Shown in pieces: positions 47,706 to 57,007 of a DNA stretch of 64,000 bases. Origin of the DNA: an uncultured Acinetobacter sp. (GTDB taxonomy: Bacteria; Pseudomonadota; Gammaproteobacteria; Pseudomonadales; Moraxellaceae). Position numbers and translations under genes: made by a program. The notes beneath the pieces are model-generated. The model made no database searches and was not told the DNA's origin. It worked only from the letters and a program-made list of their open reading frames with translations. The stretch is taken from assembly GCF_947624825.1 (NCBI RefSeq), contig NZ_CANQLZ010000001.1, positions 1-64,000 on the forward strand, given 5' to 3'. Position 1 is the stretch's first letter, and the number at the start of each line of letters is the position of its first letter.

Positions 47706-50339
47706 TTATTCAGCTTTAAGCAACTTTTTCAGCGCATAAAGTTGTTCAAGTGCTTGACGAGGACTTAAATCATCGACGTCAATTGCAGCCAAAGTCTCCA
47801 AAGTGGCTGATGGTTTGACGATTTCCACCACGCGTTCTATCTCATGTGCAATGGGTGTAGCATCAAATAAATCTGCTTGTGGCAAGACCGTGCGGTGCTT
47901 TTGCTGCTGGAGTTCCAATTGCTGTAAGCGTTTTTGCGCATCAATAATCACATTGTGCGGAATGCCGGCTAATTTTGCCACTTGTAAACCATGACTTTGA
48001 CTGGCAGGACCATGTTTGACCTTGTGTAGTAAAATCAAATTTCCATTAAGCTCTTTGGCGGTGACATGATAATTATCAATGGCAGGTTCTTGTGCAAGTT
48101 CGGTTAATTCAAAATAATGCGTTGCAAATAAGCATAAGCATTGAATGCGTTTGGTCAGATCAAGCACACACGCCCATGCCAATGACAAACCATCATAAGT
48201 ACTGGTGCCACGTCCAACTTCATCCATCAGCACCAAAGATTGCGAAGTGGCATGATGCAAAATTTGTGAAGTTTCAGTCATCTCAACCATAAAGGTCGAT
48301 TTACCTGTTGATAAATCATCGGCTGAGCCAATACGGGTAAAGATACGATCAATTGGACCTAAGGTAGCGGCTTGTGCCGGCACATAACAGCCACAATACG
48401 CAAGCAGCACAATTAAGGCTGTTTGGCGCATAAAGGTCGATTTACCGCCCATATTGGGACCGGTAATAATCGCCATACGGTGGGCATGATCAAGTTGGGT
48501 ATTATTGGGTGTAAAAGCTGATTTGCTCAGGGCTTCGACCACAGGATGACGTCCTGCCACAATGTTTACACCCACTTCAGGGGAAAAATCAGGCCGTGAC
48601 CAAGCACGCAAACGCGCTTGATGGGCAAAGTTACTGATTAAATCTAGCTGAGCAATTGCGCTGCTCATCATTTGTAAGCTGCCAATATCAGCACGTAAGT
48701 TCTCAAGCAGTGCTTCAAACAGCATTTTTTCGCGTGCTAAAGCGCGGGATTCACTCGATAAAACTTTATCTTCAAAGGCTTTAAGCTCAGGGGTAATGTA
48801 ACGCTCGGCGTTTTTAAGCGTTTGACGACGAATGTAATGTTCAGGCGCTTGTTCAGCTTGAGCGCGAGTCAGCTCAATATAATAACCACTAACACGGTTA
48901 TAGCCGATTTTAAGGGTATTAATGCCGGTATTTTGGCGCTCTTGTAACTCAAGGTTAATTAAAAATTGCCCTGCATGATCGCGAATTTGGCGCAGTTCAT
49001 CCAATTCTGCATCAAAGCCTTCGGCAATCACGTTGCCATCCCTTAACAGTACCGGCGGATGTTCAACAATCGCGGCCAATAAATGCTGATACAAACCATT
49101 AAAGTCACCAAGCTCGTGATTAAATTGCGCAATTAAGCTTGAATGTAGACAGAGCGTTTCAATACTTTGGCGTAGCGCAGGAATATGGGCACAAGCTTGG
49201 CGCAATTGCACCAAATCACGCGGACGCGCTGTGCCTAAAGCCACACGACTTAATACACGTTCAATATCACCAATGTCTTTTAACACCAAACGCATGGGTT
49301 CTTCACAATAGCCTTCAAGGCAGGCTTGAATGGCATCTAAACGCTGATCGAGCTGTTGAGTGTCCCGCATCGGTTGCATTAAGGTGCGATGCAATAAGCG
49401 TGCGCCCATGGCAGTTTGGCAGTCATTGACCAAATCAAATAAGGATGTTCCATGCTCAAACAAAGGCGCGACCAACTCTAAATTGCGCCGTGTGACCGGA
49501 TCAAGGGCAATAAAATCTGAGCTTTGCTCCAATTGAATGCTACGAATATGCGGTAACGCGGTTTTTTGTGTGTCTTTGGCATAATGAATTAATGCTGCCG
49601 CCGCCGCTTTAGCCAATGGCAAATGATCAATCCCAAAACCGGCCAATGTCGACACAGCAAACTGATCACATAAGGTTTTTTGCGCGTTATTTAAATTAAA
49701 ATCAACATTTGGGCGCTTTGAGATTGGACATTCTAGTTGTTTTTTTAAATTTTCAAGCAGTTCTTGATCATTAAAATCTTCATCTACCACAATTTCACTT
49801 GGCATTAAACGCGCTAGTTCAATGGCCAATTGTTCAGGCTTAAACTGCAACTGTTGAACTTTAAAAATACCTGCACTTAAATCTAATAGCGCAATCCCAA
49901 TGTGTTTTTGTTGTAAGCACAGCGCCACTAAGTTAGACGATTGATGACGATTGAGTAGCGCATCATCGGTTAAGGTGCCGGGAGTTAAAATACGCACCAC
50001 TTGACGATCTACAGGTCCTTTGCCTGTGACTTCACCCACTTGCTCACAAATGGCAACCGTAACACCTTTTTTAACTAAGCGCGCTAAATAGCCTTCGGCA
50101 GCATGATAGGGTACACCTGCCATGGGAATCGGATCACCGTTGACTTTGCCACGATGGGTTAAGGTAATACCAAGCAGTTTAGCCGCTTGCTGTGCATCTT
50201 CAAAAAATAACTCGTAAAAGTCGCCCATGCGATAAAACAGCAACGAATGTTGATGCTGCAGTTTGACCTTAAAATATTGCTGCATCATTGGGGTGAGCGT
50301 AGATAAATTGGCAATCGCTGCTGCGCTGGAGCTACTCAT
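47706..50339 (-). CDS. mutS: DNA mismatch repair protein MutS
   Basis: Recognises base mismatches and starts MutHL-type repair. The 877-residue product has the N-terminal mismatch-binding domain with [13 protein letters not shown] (the Phe-x-Glu wedge), the connector and lever domains, and the C-terminal ATPase with [35 protein letters not shown] and [12 protein letters not shown]. All motifs are intact. The upstream neighbour is the GTPase/McrBC island on the other strand. Confidence 0.97.
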   Translation of the reverse strand: MSSSSAAAIANLSTLTPMMQQYFKVKLQHQHSLLFYRMGDFYELFFEDAQQAAKLLGITLTHRGKVNGDPIPMAGVPYHAAEGYLARLVKKGVTVAICEQVGEVTGKGPVDRQVVRILTPGTLTDDALLNRHQSSNLVALCLQQKHIGIALLDLSAGIFKVQQLQFKPEQLAIELARLMPSEIVVDEDFNDQELLENLKKQLECPISKRPNVDFNLNNAQKTLCDQFAVSTLAGFGIDHLPLAKAAAAALIHYAKDTQKTALPHIRSIQLEQSSDFIALDPVTRRNLELVAPLFEHGTSLFDLVNDCQTAMGARLLHRTLMQPMRDTQQLDQRLDAIQACLEGYCEEPMRLVLKDIGDIERVLSRVALGTARPRDLVQLRQACAHIPALRQSIETLCLHSSLIAQFNHELGDFNGLYQHLLAAIVEHPPVLLRDGNVIAEGFDAELDELRQIRDHAGQFLINLELQERQNTGINTLKIGYNRVSGYYIELTRAQAEQAPEHYIRRQTLKNAERYITPELKAFEDKVLSSESRALAREKMLFEALLENLRADIGSLQMMSSAIAQLDLISNFAHQARLRAWSRPDFSPEVGVNIVAGRHPVVEALSKSAFTPNNTQLDHAHRMAIITGPNMGGKSTFMRQTALIVLLAYCGCYVPAQAATLGPIDRIFTRIGSADDLSTGKSTFMVEMTETSQILHHATSQSLVLMDEVGRGTSTYDGLSLAWACVLDLTKRIQCLCLFATHYFELTELAQEPAIDNYHVTAKELNGNLILLHKVKHGPASQSHGLQVAKLAGIPHNVIIDAQKRLQQLELQQQKHRTVLPQADLFDATPIAHEIERVVEIVKPSATLETLAAIDVDDLSPRQALEQLYALKKLLKAE

Positions 50340-50522
50340 AGATCAAAAAGCCTGAAATAAGAAAAAGGGCATTAAATTTCACGTCAGTGTAGCAAAAATT
50401 AAAAACAGCTCAAAACGTAGCTAGACACTTATATGAGCAATATGTCTAAATAGATCAAACAAGCACAATACAAAATATAAACCAGCACACATTTTATGAT
50501 TGTTTATTGATCTGGGGATGGT
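50340..50522 (+). promoter_or_regulatory. Intergenic region mutS-GTPase island
   Basis: 183 AT-rich bases between divergent genes. It should hold the promoter of the accessory island. GGGG (50514-50517) is the ribosome site for the first GTPase. No clear operator can be named. Confidence 0.4.
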
Positions 50523-52136
50523 ATGAATCTATCTGTTTTATTACAACGTTTGCAAAGCATTTGCTATGAATATCAAGACGATCCAAAATATGAAATTGCC
50601 CAGTTACAACTACAAAAAAAGCTGGTGCAAGACTGGTTAGAGGAATGGATGCTGCAAGTACCTAAAACGGTACATCCAGTTAGCCCCATTGCACGCGATA
50701 TTCGCTATTTTCATAAGAAATTACATCAGTTTTTGCGTCGTTGGGATAGCGCTTTAGTGAATCAGCAAAACTTGCAACAAATTGTTCTTGAGTACCCACA
50801 GCATTTGATTATTTTAATTTATGGTAAGGTCAATAGTGGTAAAACATCTTTATGTAATTGGCTGATGCAATACTTCAGTGAGCAAAAAAACCGCTGCTTT
50901 TATGTAGAACGTGGAGAAATTATTGATTATCAAGGACCTTTTCAAGCTTCAATTTTAGATGATGAACCCAGAATACAAGGGGCTGAAATTGCTGAACGTC
51001 TGGTGTTAATCGATGTACCTGGATTGTATTCAAATAATTTACAGCAAGGTGATTTAGCCAAAGCAGTTATCGCACATAGTGATGCGATTTTGTGGTTGAC
51101 GCCATCTCATGCTCCGGGGCAAAGTGATGAACTTAAAGATTTAACAGACCTATTACAAAGAGCAAAACCCTTATTGCCTATTATTAGTTGTAGCGATGTA
51201 TTTGAAGAGGATATTGACCCCAATACCCAGCAACTATATGGTATATACCGCAATAAAACCACTGAAGAACGAAAAGAACAAGAACAGCAGTTATTAAAAC
51301 GTATCAAAAGTCAATTTCATCCCAGTAGTCGACCGCTCTCGATTTCTTTAAAAATGTATGAGCAGACACAAGACCTAGAGGCCACAGGTTTAACAGCTTT
51401 AGTCGCTCAATTGAGTGAGTTAATTGAGCAAGCCAGTTTTTACAAATTACAAAAGTCACAACGTAACGTTAAGCATTTTATTGAACAACGGATGCTAGGT
51501 GATTTAAAACGCTTATGCAACAAGGCGAAACCACGTCTTGAAAGGCATTGGCAACAACAGCAACAAGATATACAAGCACATGTGCAACATGTTTCTTTAT
51601 TAATTACCGATGAAATAGAACAGCGTATTTCAAGGCTAGTACAACAATATCAACAAGAAGCCAATCGAGATCGAGTCGTTGAGGAAGTCCAACAGTATTT
51701 AAATCAAATTTTAAACCAACAAATTCCACAACAACTTAAACGATTTATACAAGATGTCCCTCAGCAATCGATTGATTTATCACCTGATACGTTTCCTCAT
51801 TATGTTGAACAATATATCGAAGTGCCACAATATTATGGCCAAGCTCAAGTAGTGCTATTCAGTGCTTTATTTGCACTCATCAGTGGCATTGCAACATTTG
51901 CAGTCATCAGTGGTCTTACAACATTTTCAGGGGTTACTAGTACTGAAATATTTACACAGATTAATAAGTATCAAATATTTAAAGGGATTAATACGGATCA
52001 AATATTGCAAATATTGCTTTCAGGGGGGGTATCTGCGCTTACCCATTGGTGGACAGCCAAGCAGTTAAAATTGGGGCGCTTAAGGGTTAAAATGATCAAA
52101 GAAAAGGTCAATGCTCAAGGGCAGGATTTAACTTAG
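50523..52136 (+). CDS. Dynamin-like GTPase, first of a pair (C-terminus likely frameshifted)
   Basis: A 537-residue large GTPase. The P-loop is GKVNSGKT (101-108), the G3 motif DVPG (164-167) and a weak G4-like SCSD (about 222-225). Long helical segments rich in Gln/Glu follow. There is one hydrophobic hairpin (about 440-470, VVLFSALFALISGIATFAV), as in bacterial dynamin-like proteins that insert in membranes. The frame stops at TAG 52134-52136, but a clear helical coding tail continues in the -1 frame to 52282, so this reading is probably shortened by about 45 residues. It forms an operon with a second GTPase and McrBC. Function is inferred to be phage defence or membrane remodelling. Confidence 0.8.
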   Translation: MNLSVLLQRLQSICYEYQDDPKYEIAQLQLQKKLVQDWLEEWMLQVPKTVHPVSPIARDIRYFHKKLHQFLRRWDSALVNQQNLQQIVLEYPQHLIILIYGKVNSGKTSLCNWLMQYFSEQKNRCFYVERGEIIDYQGPFQASILDDEPRIQGAEIAERLVLIDVPGLYSNNLQQGDLAKAVIAHSDAILWLTPSHAPGQSDELKDLTDLLQRAKPLLPIISCSDVFEEDIDPNTQQLYGIYRNKTTEERKEQEQQLLKRIKSQFHPSSRPLSISLKMYEQTQDLEATGLTALVAQLSELIEQASFYKLQKSQRNVKHFIEQRMLGDLKRLCNKAKPRLERHWQQQQQDIQAHVQHVSLLITDEIEQRISRLVQQYQQEANRDRVVEEVQQYLNQILNQQIPQQLKRFIQDVPQQSIDLSPDTFPHYVEQYIEVPQYYGQAQVVLFSALFALISGIATFAVISGLTTFSGVTSTEIFTQINKYQIFKGINTDQILQILLSGGVSALTHWWTAKQLKLGRLRVKMIKEKVNAQGQDLT

Positions 52137-52282
52137 CCCTAAAACAACAAGTCAAGCTAAAGCTCCAAGAGGCTATGACACAGCTAGAACAACAAATGTT
52201 GTTCGATATTGCACAGTACGAACAATATTATAAAAAATTTACGCTGTTGTTGGTCAAAATTGAGCGGGAGATGTGTGTATGA
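52121..52282 (+). other. Out-of-frame coding tail of the first GTPase (probable frameshift)
   Basis: In the -1 frame relative to the first GTPase, codons from 52121 read AGFNLALKQQVKLKLQEAMT and go on in the same Gln/Leu-rich helical style for 53 residues to a TGA at 52280-52282. This TGA overlaps the ATG of the second GTPase (ATGA), the coupling expected of the true gene end. One extra G in the GGG run at 52119-52121 would join both frames. Cause may be mutation, sequencing error or programmed frameshifting. An internal ATG at 52175 could alternatively start a separate 35-residue peptide. Confidence 0.65.
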
Positions 52283-53832
52283 CCAGTCATGTACAGGCAA
52301 TAACTGATTGCGTACAAGAATGTTTAACTATGCTAAAAGATGCATGTGATTTACATAGTGTATTAAATCTTGATTTAGATGAATTAGAGCAGCAAATTTT
52401 AAAAGAACTTGAGTTTTTAGAAACTAAAGTGACAATATTGGGGAGTTATAATGCAGGCAAAAGTACCCTAGTGAATGTATTGTTGGGTAAACGGCGTGCA
52501 CCAATCAACAATTCTGAGCTCGATCATGGCTTAGAGTGTTACTGGTGGCGTGATATTCAGTTAGTAGATACACCCAGTTTGTATGATGTGGCACATAATA
52601 AAAATATTGATATGCAGCACTTTATAAATGCACAGCAAATCATTTTTGTGGTTCGTGATTATGAAGTGGAAAGTCGGCGTATTTATGAAGCTTTAACGCA
52701 AATCTTAATGCAGCATAAGCGTTTGGCAATTGTATTAAATCATCAACTTCCTGTTGATCAAGTTGATCAAGTTGATCAATTTAAGCAACGTTTTTTATAT
52801 CATTTGCATAAATATGCAGCCTATCGTGCATTGAGTCCACATACCATGATGCAAGTGCCGATTTTAAGTTTAAATTTAAAGATAGCTTGTCGAGCACGTC
52901 ATGAAAAAAATGAAACTTTATTAAAACACACGGGGTATTTAGCACTACGCCAAGGCTTAATGCAATGGTTGGATACCAAAGTGTCACAGCAAGAAAAGAT
53001 CCAAAAATTCCAGCAAATGCTTGAACAGCAATTATTTCTCCCTATAGATCGAACCTTAAAAAGTATTGGTGTAAAACCAGAGCAGTTACGTTCTTTGTAT
53101 CGTAGTAAATTACAGCTTGAGCAAGAGCGTATAAAAACACGCACAGATTTGCGTCATTTCATTGAGCAGCAAGTATTTGATGTGCATGCAGCAATTATAG
53201 AAATTTTACAACAGCCTGATGTGGTAGTTGTGGAACATCAACTACAGCAATTGTATGAAAAATTACAGCAGCAGCTGTTCCTAGAAAGCCAGAAACATCT
53301 TCAAGTGACCAATCAAACAGTGCTTAAACGTTTAAATGCGAAACTAGATGCTTTAAAACAAGAACAAGCTGTGCCAAGCCAAATATGGTATGAAAGCGTT
53401 TTAAAGCAAGGTCAAGCATGGTTAGGTAATTTTTCCGAAAAATCATCGGTGAACCTTTCGAGTTTACTAAGCAGTGGAAAAATTCCTAGCTTATCTGGAT
53501 TGACACGACATAATTTAGGCGGCATGGCAGCACAAGTTTTTTTCACAGCCTACGATGCTTATCAAGCGCATCAAAAAGAGCAACACAATAATCGACGTGC
53601 ACGTATACTGACTCAAGCCAGACAGCAAGTGTTAATTAATATTCAACAAGATATGCATTATCAATTGCTTGAGTATGTTGAACATGTCATCGAAAATAGT
53701 TACAACCAAAAATTGCTACAGATGCAAACCACGCTCGATCAACTCCTCATTGCTGAGGAAAAATATCAAGAAATTGTTGATCAGTTTGCAGAATTGTATG
53801 ATGAATTTAAGCAGTTAAAAGGTGTAGCTTAA
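52279..53832 (+). CDS. Dynamin-like GTPase, second of a pair
   Basis: A 517-residue GTPase. The P-loop is GSYNAGKST (55-63), the G3 motif DTPS (97-100) and a poor G4 (VLNHQLPVD). The remainder is long helices with many Gln/Leu and no clear membrane span, except a weak amphipathic part near GGMAAQVFFTAYDAY. The ATG at 52279 is chosen over GTG 52273 because GGAG (52267-52270) is eight bases away and the ATG overlaps the TGA of the first GTPase tail. Paired dynamin-like GTPases form defence systems such as Eleos (LeoA/LeoBC); homology to those was not tested. Confidence 0.82.
   Translation: MTSHVQAITDCVQECLTMLKDACDLHSVLNLDLDELEQQILKELEFLETKVTILGSYNAGKSTLVNVLLGKRRAPINNSELDHGLECYWWRDIQLVDTPSLYDVAHNKNIDMQHFINAQQIIFVVRDYEVESRRIYEALTQILMQHKRLAIVLNHQLPVDQVDQVDQFKQRFLYHLHKYAAYRALSPHTMMQVPILSLNLKIACRARHEKNETLLKHTGYLALRQGLMQWLDTKVSQQEKIQKFQQMLEQQLFLPIDRTLKSIGVKPEQLRSLYRSKLQLEQERIKTRTDLRHFIEQQVFDVHAAIIEILQQPDVVVVEHQLQQLYEKLQQQLFLESQKHLQVTNQTVLKRLNAKLDALKQEQAVPSQIWYESVLKQGQAWLGNFSEKSSVNLSSLLSSGKIPSLSGLTRHNLGGMAAQVFFTAYDAYQAHQKEQHNNRRARILTQARQQVLINIQQDMHYQLLEYVEHVIENSYNQKLLQMQTTLDQLLIAEEKYQEIVDQFAELYDEFKQLKGVA
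52753..52779 (+). repeat. Three tandem copies of GTTGATCAA in the second GTPase
   Basis: A perfect 9-base unit repeated three times encodes VDQVDQVDQ directly after the presumed G4 loop. Copy number could vary without breaking the frame. Confidence 0.9.
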
Positions 53833-53882
53833 TAAAGCTTAAAAATAGGTATACTACGTTGAGTCTATCTAGGCAGATGTGT

Positions 53883-54164
53883 ATGACAAATTCTTTACAT
53901 TGGATGCTTAATTCAATATTGCTACACCCCAAACAGGAAGTATTACATTTATCTAATGGGTATTTAAATGAGATGAAAATTGGGGATGTAACTGTACTAA
54001 AACGCATGCAATTAGATTCAGATATGCAGATTGAAGCTTATGGAAAAATTGAGCATAAAACCACCCAAAGCATCTGTATAAATTGGCGAAAGCATTTGAA
54101 AAGCAAAATGTGGTGTGATTATGTACGTTATGGCGAAGTATGGAAAGTTACTGGACAAAATTAG
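53883..54164 (+). CDS. Small protein of unknown function inside the GTPase/McrBC operon
   Basis: 93 residues beginning MTNSLHWMLNSILLHPKQEV. It is basic in its C-terminal half (WRKHLKSKMW), with a mixed hydrophobic pattern suggesting beta strands and no signal peptide or membrane span. ATG 53883 lies nine bases after AGG (53871-53873); an in-frame ATG at 53877 is possible. Its TAG (54162-54164) directly touches the ATG of mcrB, so translation is coupled. A TATACT hexamer (53850-53855) upstream could belong to an internal promoter. It may be a specificity or adaptor subunit, which is a guess from position. Confidence 0.65.
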   Translation: MTNSLHWMLNSILLHPKQEVLHLSNGYLNEMKIGDVTVLKRMQLDSDMQIEAYGKIEHKTTQSICINWRKHLKSKMWCDYVRYGEVWKVTGQN

Positions 54165-55922
54165 ATGGATCAAGCTCTAGTCAATTTTGTGCTGCATGAT
54201 CAAGCTCAGCCAAGAGATGCTTTTGTCAATGCGCAGTGCCATAGCCACCACAACGACCCACGTTTTGCATGGACTGAATTTTATCAAGCCATCGCACAGG
54301 CTCTATTAAATTATCAAGATAAACGTCAAGCTTTGTTGCAATGGGTCATGAAGATGGCACAGCATTATGAGCTGGCTTATTTACTGGGCCATGATCTACA
54401 AGACATCTGTCCATTTACCGTGCTAGGGATGTTTAATCGCGGGATCACCGTGCAAAAGCGCCGTGCGATTGCCACAGAATTGGCAGAATTTCTAGGCGTA
54501 GGTTTAAAAGCACCGCAAGATTTTGCTGGAATTCCAACCTTAAATAATCAGCGCTCTTTATTTTTTCATCCCAATCATCGTCATGGCTGCCAAGACATTG
54601 CGCAATTGTGGCAATTCTTTGCGATCGCTTTAGACTATGCCCACCAAGCAACAGCTGAAAACACCCAACGTTTTATGCTGCACTATGATCAGGTAAGTGC
54701 CCAATATGCGGTGGGCTGGAATTTGAGTATGGGCTTATTTTGGTTGGCACCGTATCATTTTATGAGTTTAGACCGTCAATCACAGGCGTATATTGAGCAA
54801 GATTTAGACCTGAGCATTGTCAAGCACGGTGTAAAAGGCCGTTGTCATGGGCATGATTATGTGCAGTTAAAATATGCTTTGAAGCATTATTTTCACAGCG
54901 CTTATGCCTTGGCACATAATTTTCCAGAACTAGCGTTATATGCATGGCAACAAACCAGTGGCTTAAAAAGCTTGTCTCAAGATCACGACCAAGATTTAAC
55001 CGATGTGAGTATGGCATTAAAAGAACTACCTGTAGCCCCTTATGGTTTACAACAGTTACAACAAGAGGGCTGTTTTTTAGCACTAGACGAACTACAGACC
55101 TTACAGCAGCGTCTTTTATATAAAAAAAATTTGATCTTGCAAGGTCCAAGCGGTACAGGAAAAACTTGGCTTGCGAAACGCTTGGCCTATAGTGTGGTGG
55201 GGCATCAAAGCGATGATCATATACAAAGCATGCAATTTCATGCCAATACCAGCTATGAAGATTTTATTCGGGGTTGGCGACCGCAGCCCAACAGTAACGG
55301 ACAACATGAACTGCAATTGGTAGATGGGCCATTTTTACAACTGATTGAAAAAGCACAGCATTTTCCTAATGATCGTTTTGTCATGGTGATTGAAGAGATC
55401 AATCGCGGGCAAACCGCGCATATTTTTGGTGAAATGCTCACCTTGTTAGAGCATTCTAAACGCCATAGTCATCATGCTTTACGTTTAAGCTATGCCAAGT
55501 TGGATGAAAAAATTTATCTGCCCGATAATCTGTATCTGATTGCCACCATGAATACCGCAGATCGTAGTTTAACGCCTTTGGATTTTGCATTCAGACGCCG
55601 TTTTGCTTTTGCACAGCTCAAGCCAAGTTTTAATCTTGCATGGCACACTTATGCACAACAACGAGGCATCAGTGAGGGTTTATTGCAACATATTGCACAG
55701 ACCATGCACGCGCTGAATCAGCAAATTGCAACCTCTGTGTATTTAGGCCAAGGTCTACAGTTAGGGCATAGTTATTTTACCCCACATCTTCAGATTGATG
55801 ACGAAAAACAATGGTATATAGATATTGTGGAAAGTGAAATTGTGCCGATGTTAGTGGCCTATTATGCTGAACAACCCGATGAAGTTGACGCATGGTATAT
55901 GCGTTTTATGGATCATGTATGA
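54165..55922 (+). CDS. McrB-type AAA+ GTPase subunit of a type IV restriction-like system
   Basis: The 585-residue protein has an N-terminal domain (1-290) of the kind seen in many McrB proteins (with CPFTVLGMFNRGIT, GIPTLNNQRSLFF and WNLSMGLFWLAPY), probably for target recognition. The McrB motor follows: Walker A GPSGTGKT (327-334), VIEEINRG (408-415, Glu in place of the usual Asp) and the McrB hallmark MNTADRS (462-468) followed by LDFAFRRRF. McrB hexamers hydrolyse GTP and drive the McrC nuclease. The gene is coupled to the small protein gene upstream and overlaps mcrC (ATGA). What modification is recognised is unknown. Confidence 0.9.
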   Translation: MDQALVNFVLHDQAQPRDAFVNAQCHSHHNDPRFAWTEFYQAIAQALLNYQDKRQALLQWVMKMAQHYELAYLLGHDLQDICPFTVLGMFNRGITVQKRRAIATELAEFLGVGLKAPQDFAGIPTLNNQRSLFFHPNHRHGCQDIAQLWQFFAIALDYAHQATAENTQRFMLHYDQVSAQYAVGWNLSMGLFWLAPYHFMSLDRQSQAYIEQDLDLSIVKHGVKGRCHGHDYVQLKYALKHYFHSAYALAHNFPELALYAWQQTSGLKSLSQDHDQDLTDVSMALKELPVAPYGLQQLQQEGCFLALDELQTLQQRLLYKKNLILQGPSGTGKTWLAKRLAYSVVGHQSDDHIQSMQFHANTSYEDFIRGWRPQPNSNGQHELQLVDGPFLQLIEKAQHFPNDRFVMVIEEINRGQTAHIFGEMLTLLEHSKRHSHHALRLSYAKLDEKIYLPDNLYLIATMNTADRSLTPLDFAFRRRFAFAQLKPSFNLAWHTYAQQRGISEGLLQHIAQTMHALNQQIATSVYLGQGLQLGHSYFTPHLQIDDEKQWYIDIVESEIVPMLVAYYAEQPDEVDAWYMRFMDHV

Positions 55923-57007
55923 AGACCTACGCAGGTATTCCAATTCAAAATTTGTGGTTATTGATGCTGTATGCCTCAGATTTAAAATTAACTCAGCTGC
56001 GCCAAGCCATTCAATATCTAGATACACCTTATATCCATGACAGTTTGGTGGCATGGCTAATACAATGCCTAGAACAGTATTTACAGCAACCTCAGCAGCA
56101 TTACGTGTCTAAGCAGCAAGCCTTAGCTTATATTCGCGGTAAAGTGGATATACAACGCAGTTATTTGACACACAGTCTGATGCAAGGTCAAGTGCATTGC
56201 CAATTTGCGCAATTGAGCTTTAATTCAGCTGAACATCAGTACCTGTATAGTGTGATTGACAAGCTGCTTAACCACACTAAGCCTGAGCATCATCTTGCTC
56301 TGAAGCATTGCCAACGCCAACTTGTACAATTGGGCGTGCAAGTCATTGGGCGCCCTTTAGCGCCAAAACATGTCACCCATCGTGCTTTGTCTGAGCTATT
56401 GGCTTTAGCAGATGTGCTGCTTAATTTTAAAATCCCAAGTACCAAGAGTGGTCAACAGATGTGGCAACAGCCGCAAGATGATGTACGCTGGTTAAGACAA
56501 CTGTTTGAGCGCGCCATAGGTGGCTTTTATAAAAAATATTTAACTCAAAGGTGGCGTGTTTTACAGGGTACCGTGTTGCGCTGGCCACAAACAACCCAAC
56601 ACATCGCTTTGCCACAGATGAAAAGTGATGTGATTTTAACCCATCAAGATGGGCGTTGTATTTTAATGGATACTAAATTTACCCAAATATGGACACAAGG
56701 TTATTATCGCAAGCAAGACCTGTTCAAAAGTCCGCATCTGTATCAGCTGTATACCTATTTACGTTCGCAAGAAGATTCTAAAAGTCGCTTTGATTTTACA
56801 CAAGGGATATTAATTTACCCCAGTATAGGACAAACCGTAACCGCAGATTTTCAATTACATGGCTACCAGCTTAGTTTTTACACCCTTGATTTAACGCAAG
56901 ATCAGCAAGGTATTGAACAACAGTTGCTTGGTTTTATAGGATCATCAAGGCATACTGATTGCGACCATATTTCTTGGCCTGATAAAGCGCTTGATCGGCT
57001 TGCATAA
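55919..57007 (+). CDS. McrC-type PD-(D/E)xK nuclease subunit
   Basis: The 362-residue partner of McrB. It begins MKTYAGIPIQNLWLLMLYAS, matching the conserved McrC start (IPxxNLW). The N-terminal half is a helical McrB-binding region. The nuclease site is KSDVIL (Asp237) and LMDTKF (Asp251-Thr-Lys253), a standard PD-(D/E)xK arrangement. ATG 55919 overlaps the mcrB TGA (ATGA). The last 24 codons (56934-57007) run antisense over the end of the convergent GGDEF gene, so the C-terminus is probably an extension from read-through into older flanking DNA. Confidence 0.9.
   Translation: MKTYAGIPIQNLWLLMLYASDLKLTQLRQAIQYLDTPYIHDSLVAWLIQCLEQYLQQPQQHYVSKQQALAYIRGKVDIQRSYLTHSLMQGQVHCQFAQLSFNSAEHQYLYSVIDKLLNHTKPEHHLALKHCQRQLVQLGVQVIGRPLAPKHVTHRALSELLALADVLLNFKIPSTKSGQQMWQQPQDDVRWLRQLFERAIGGFYKKYLTQRWRVLQGTVLRWPQTTQHIALPQMKSDVILTHQDGRCILMDTKFTQIWTQGYYRKQDLFKSPHLYQLYTYLRSQEDSKSRFDFTQGILIYPSIGQTVTADFQLHGYQLSFYTLDLTQDQQGIEQQLLGFIGSSRHTDCDHISWPDKALDRLA

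Noticed and set aside
52175..52282. Separate 35-residue peptide gene between the two GTPases
   Set aside because: Possible, but the open frame extends upstream of its ATG with the same composition, so a frameshifted GTPase tail explains it better.
50340..57007. Prophage or integron carrying the GTPase/McrBC genes
   Set aside because: No integrase, att-like repeat, tRNA target or phage structural gene is seen at either side.
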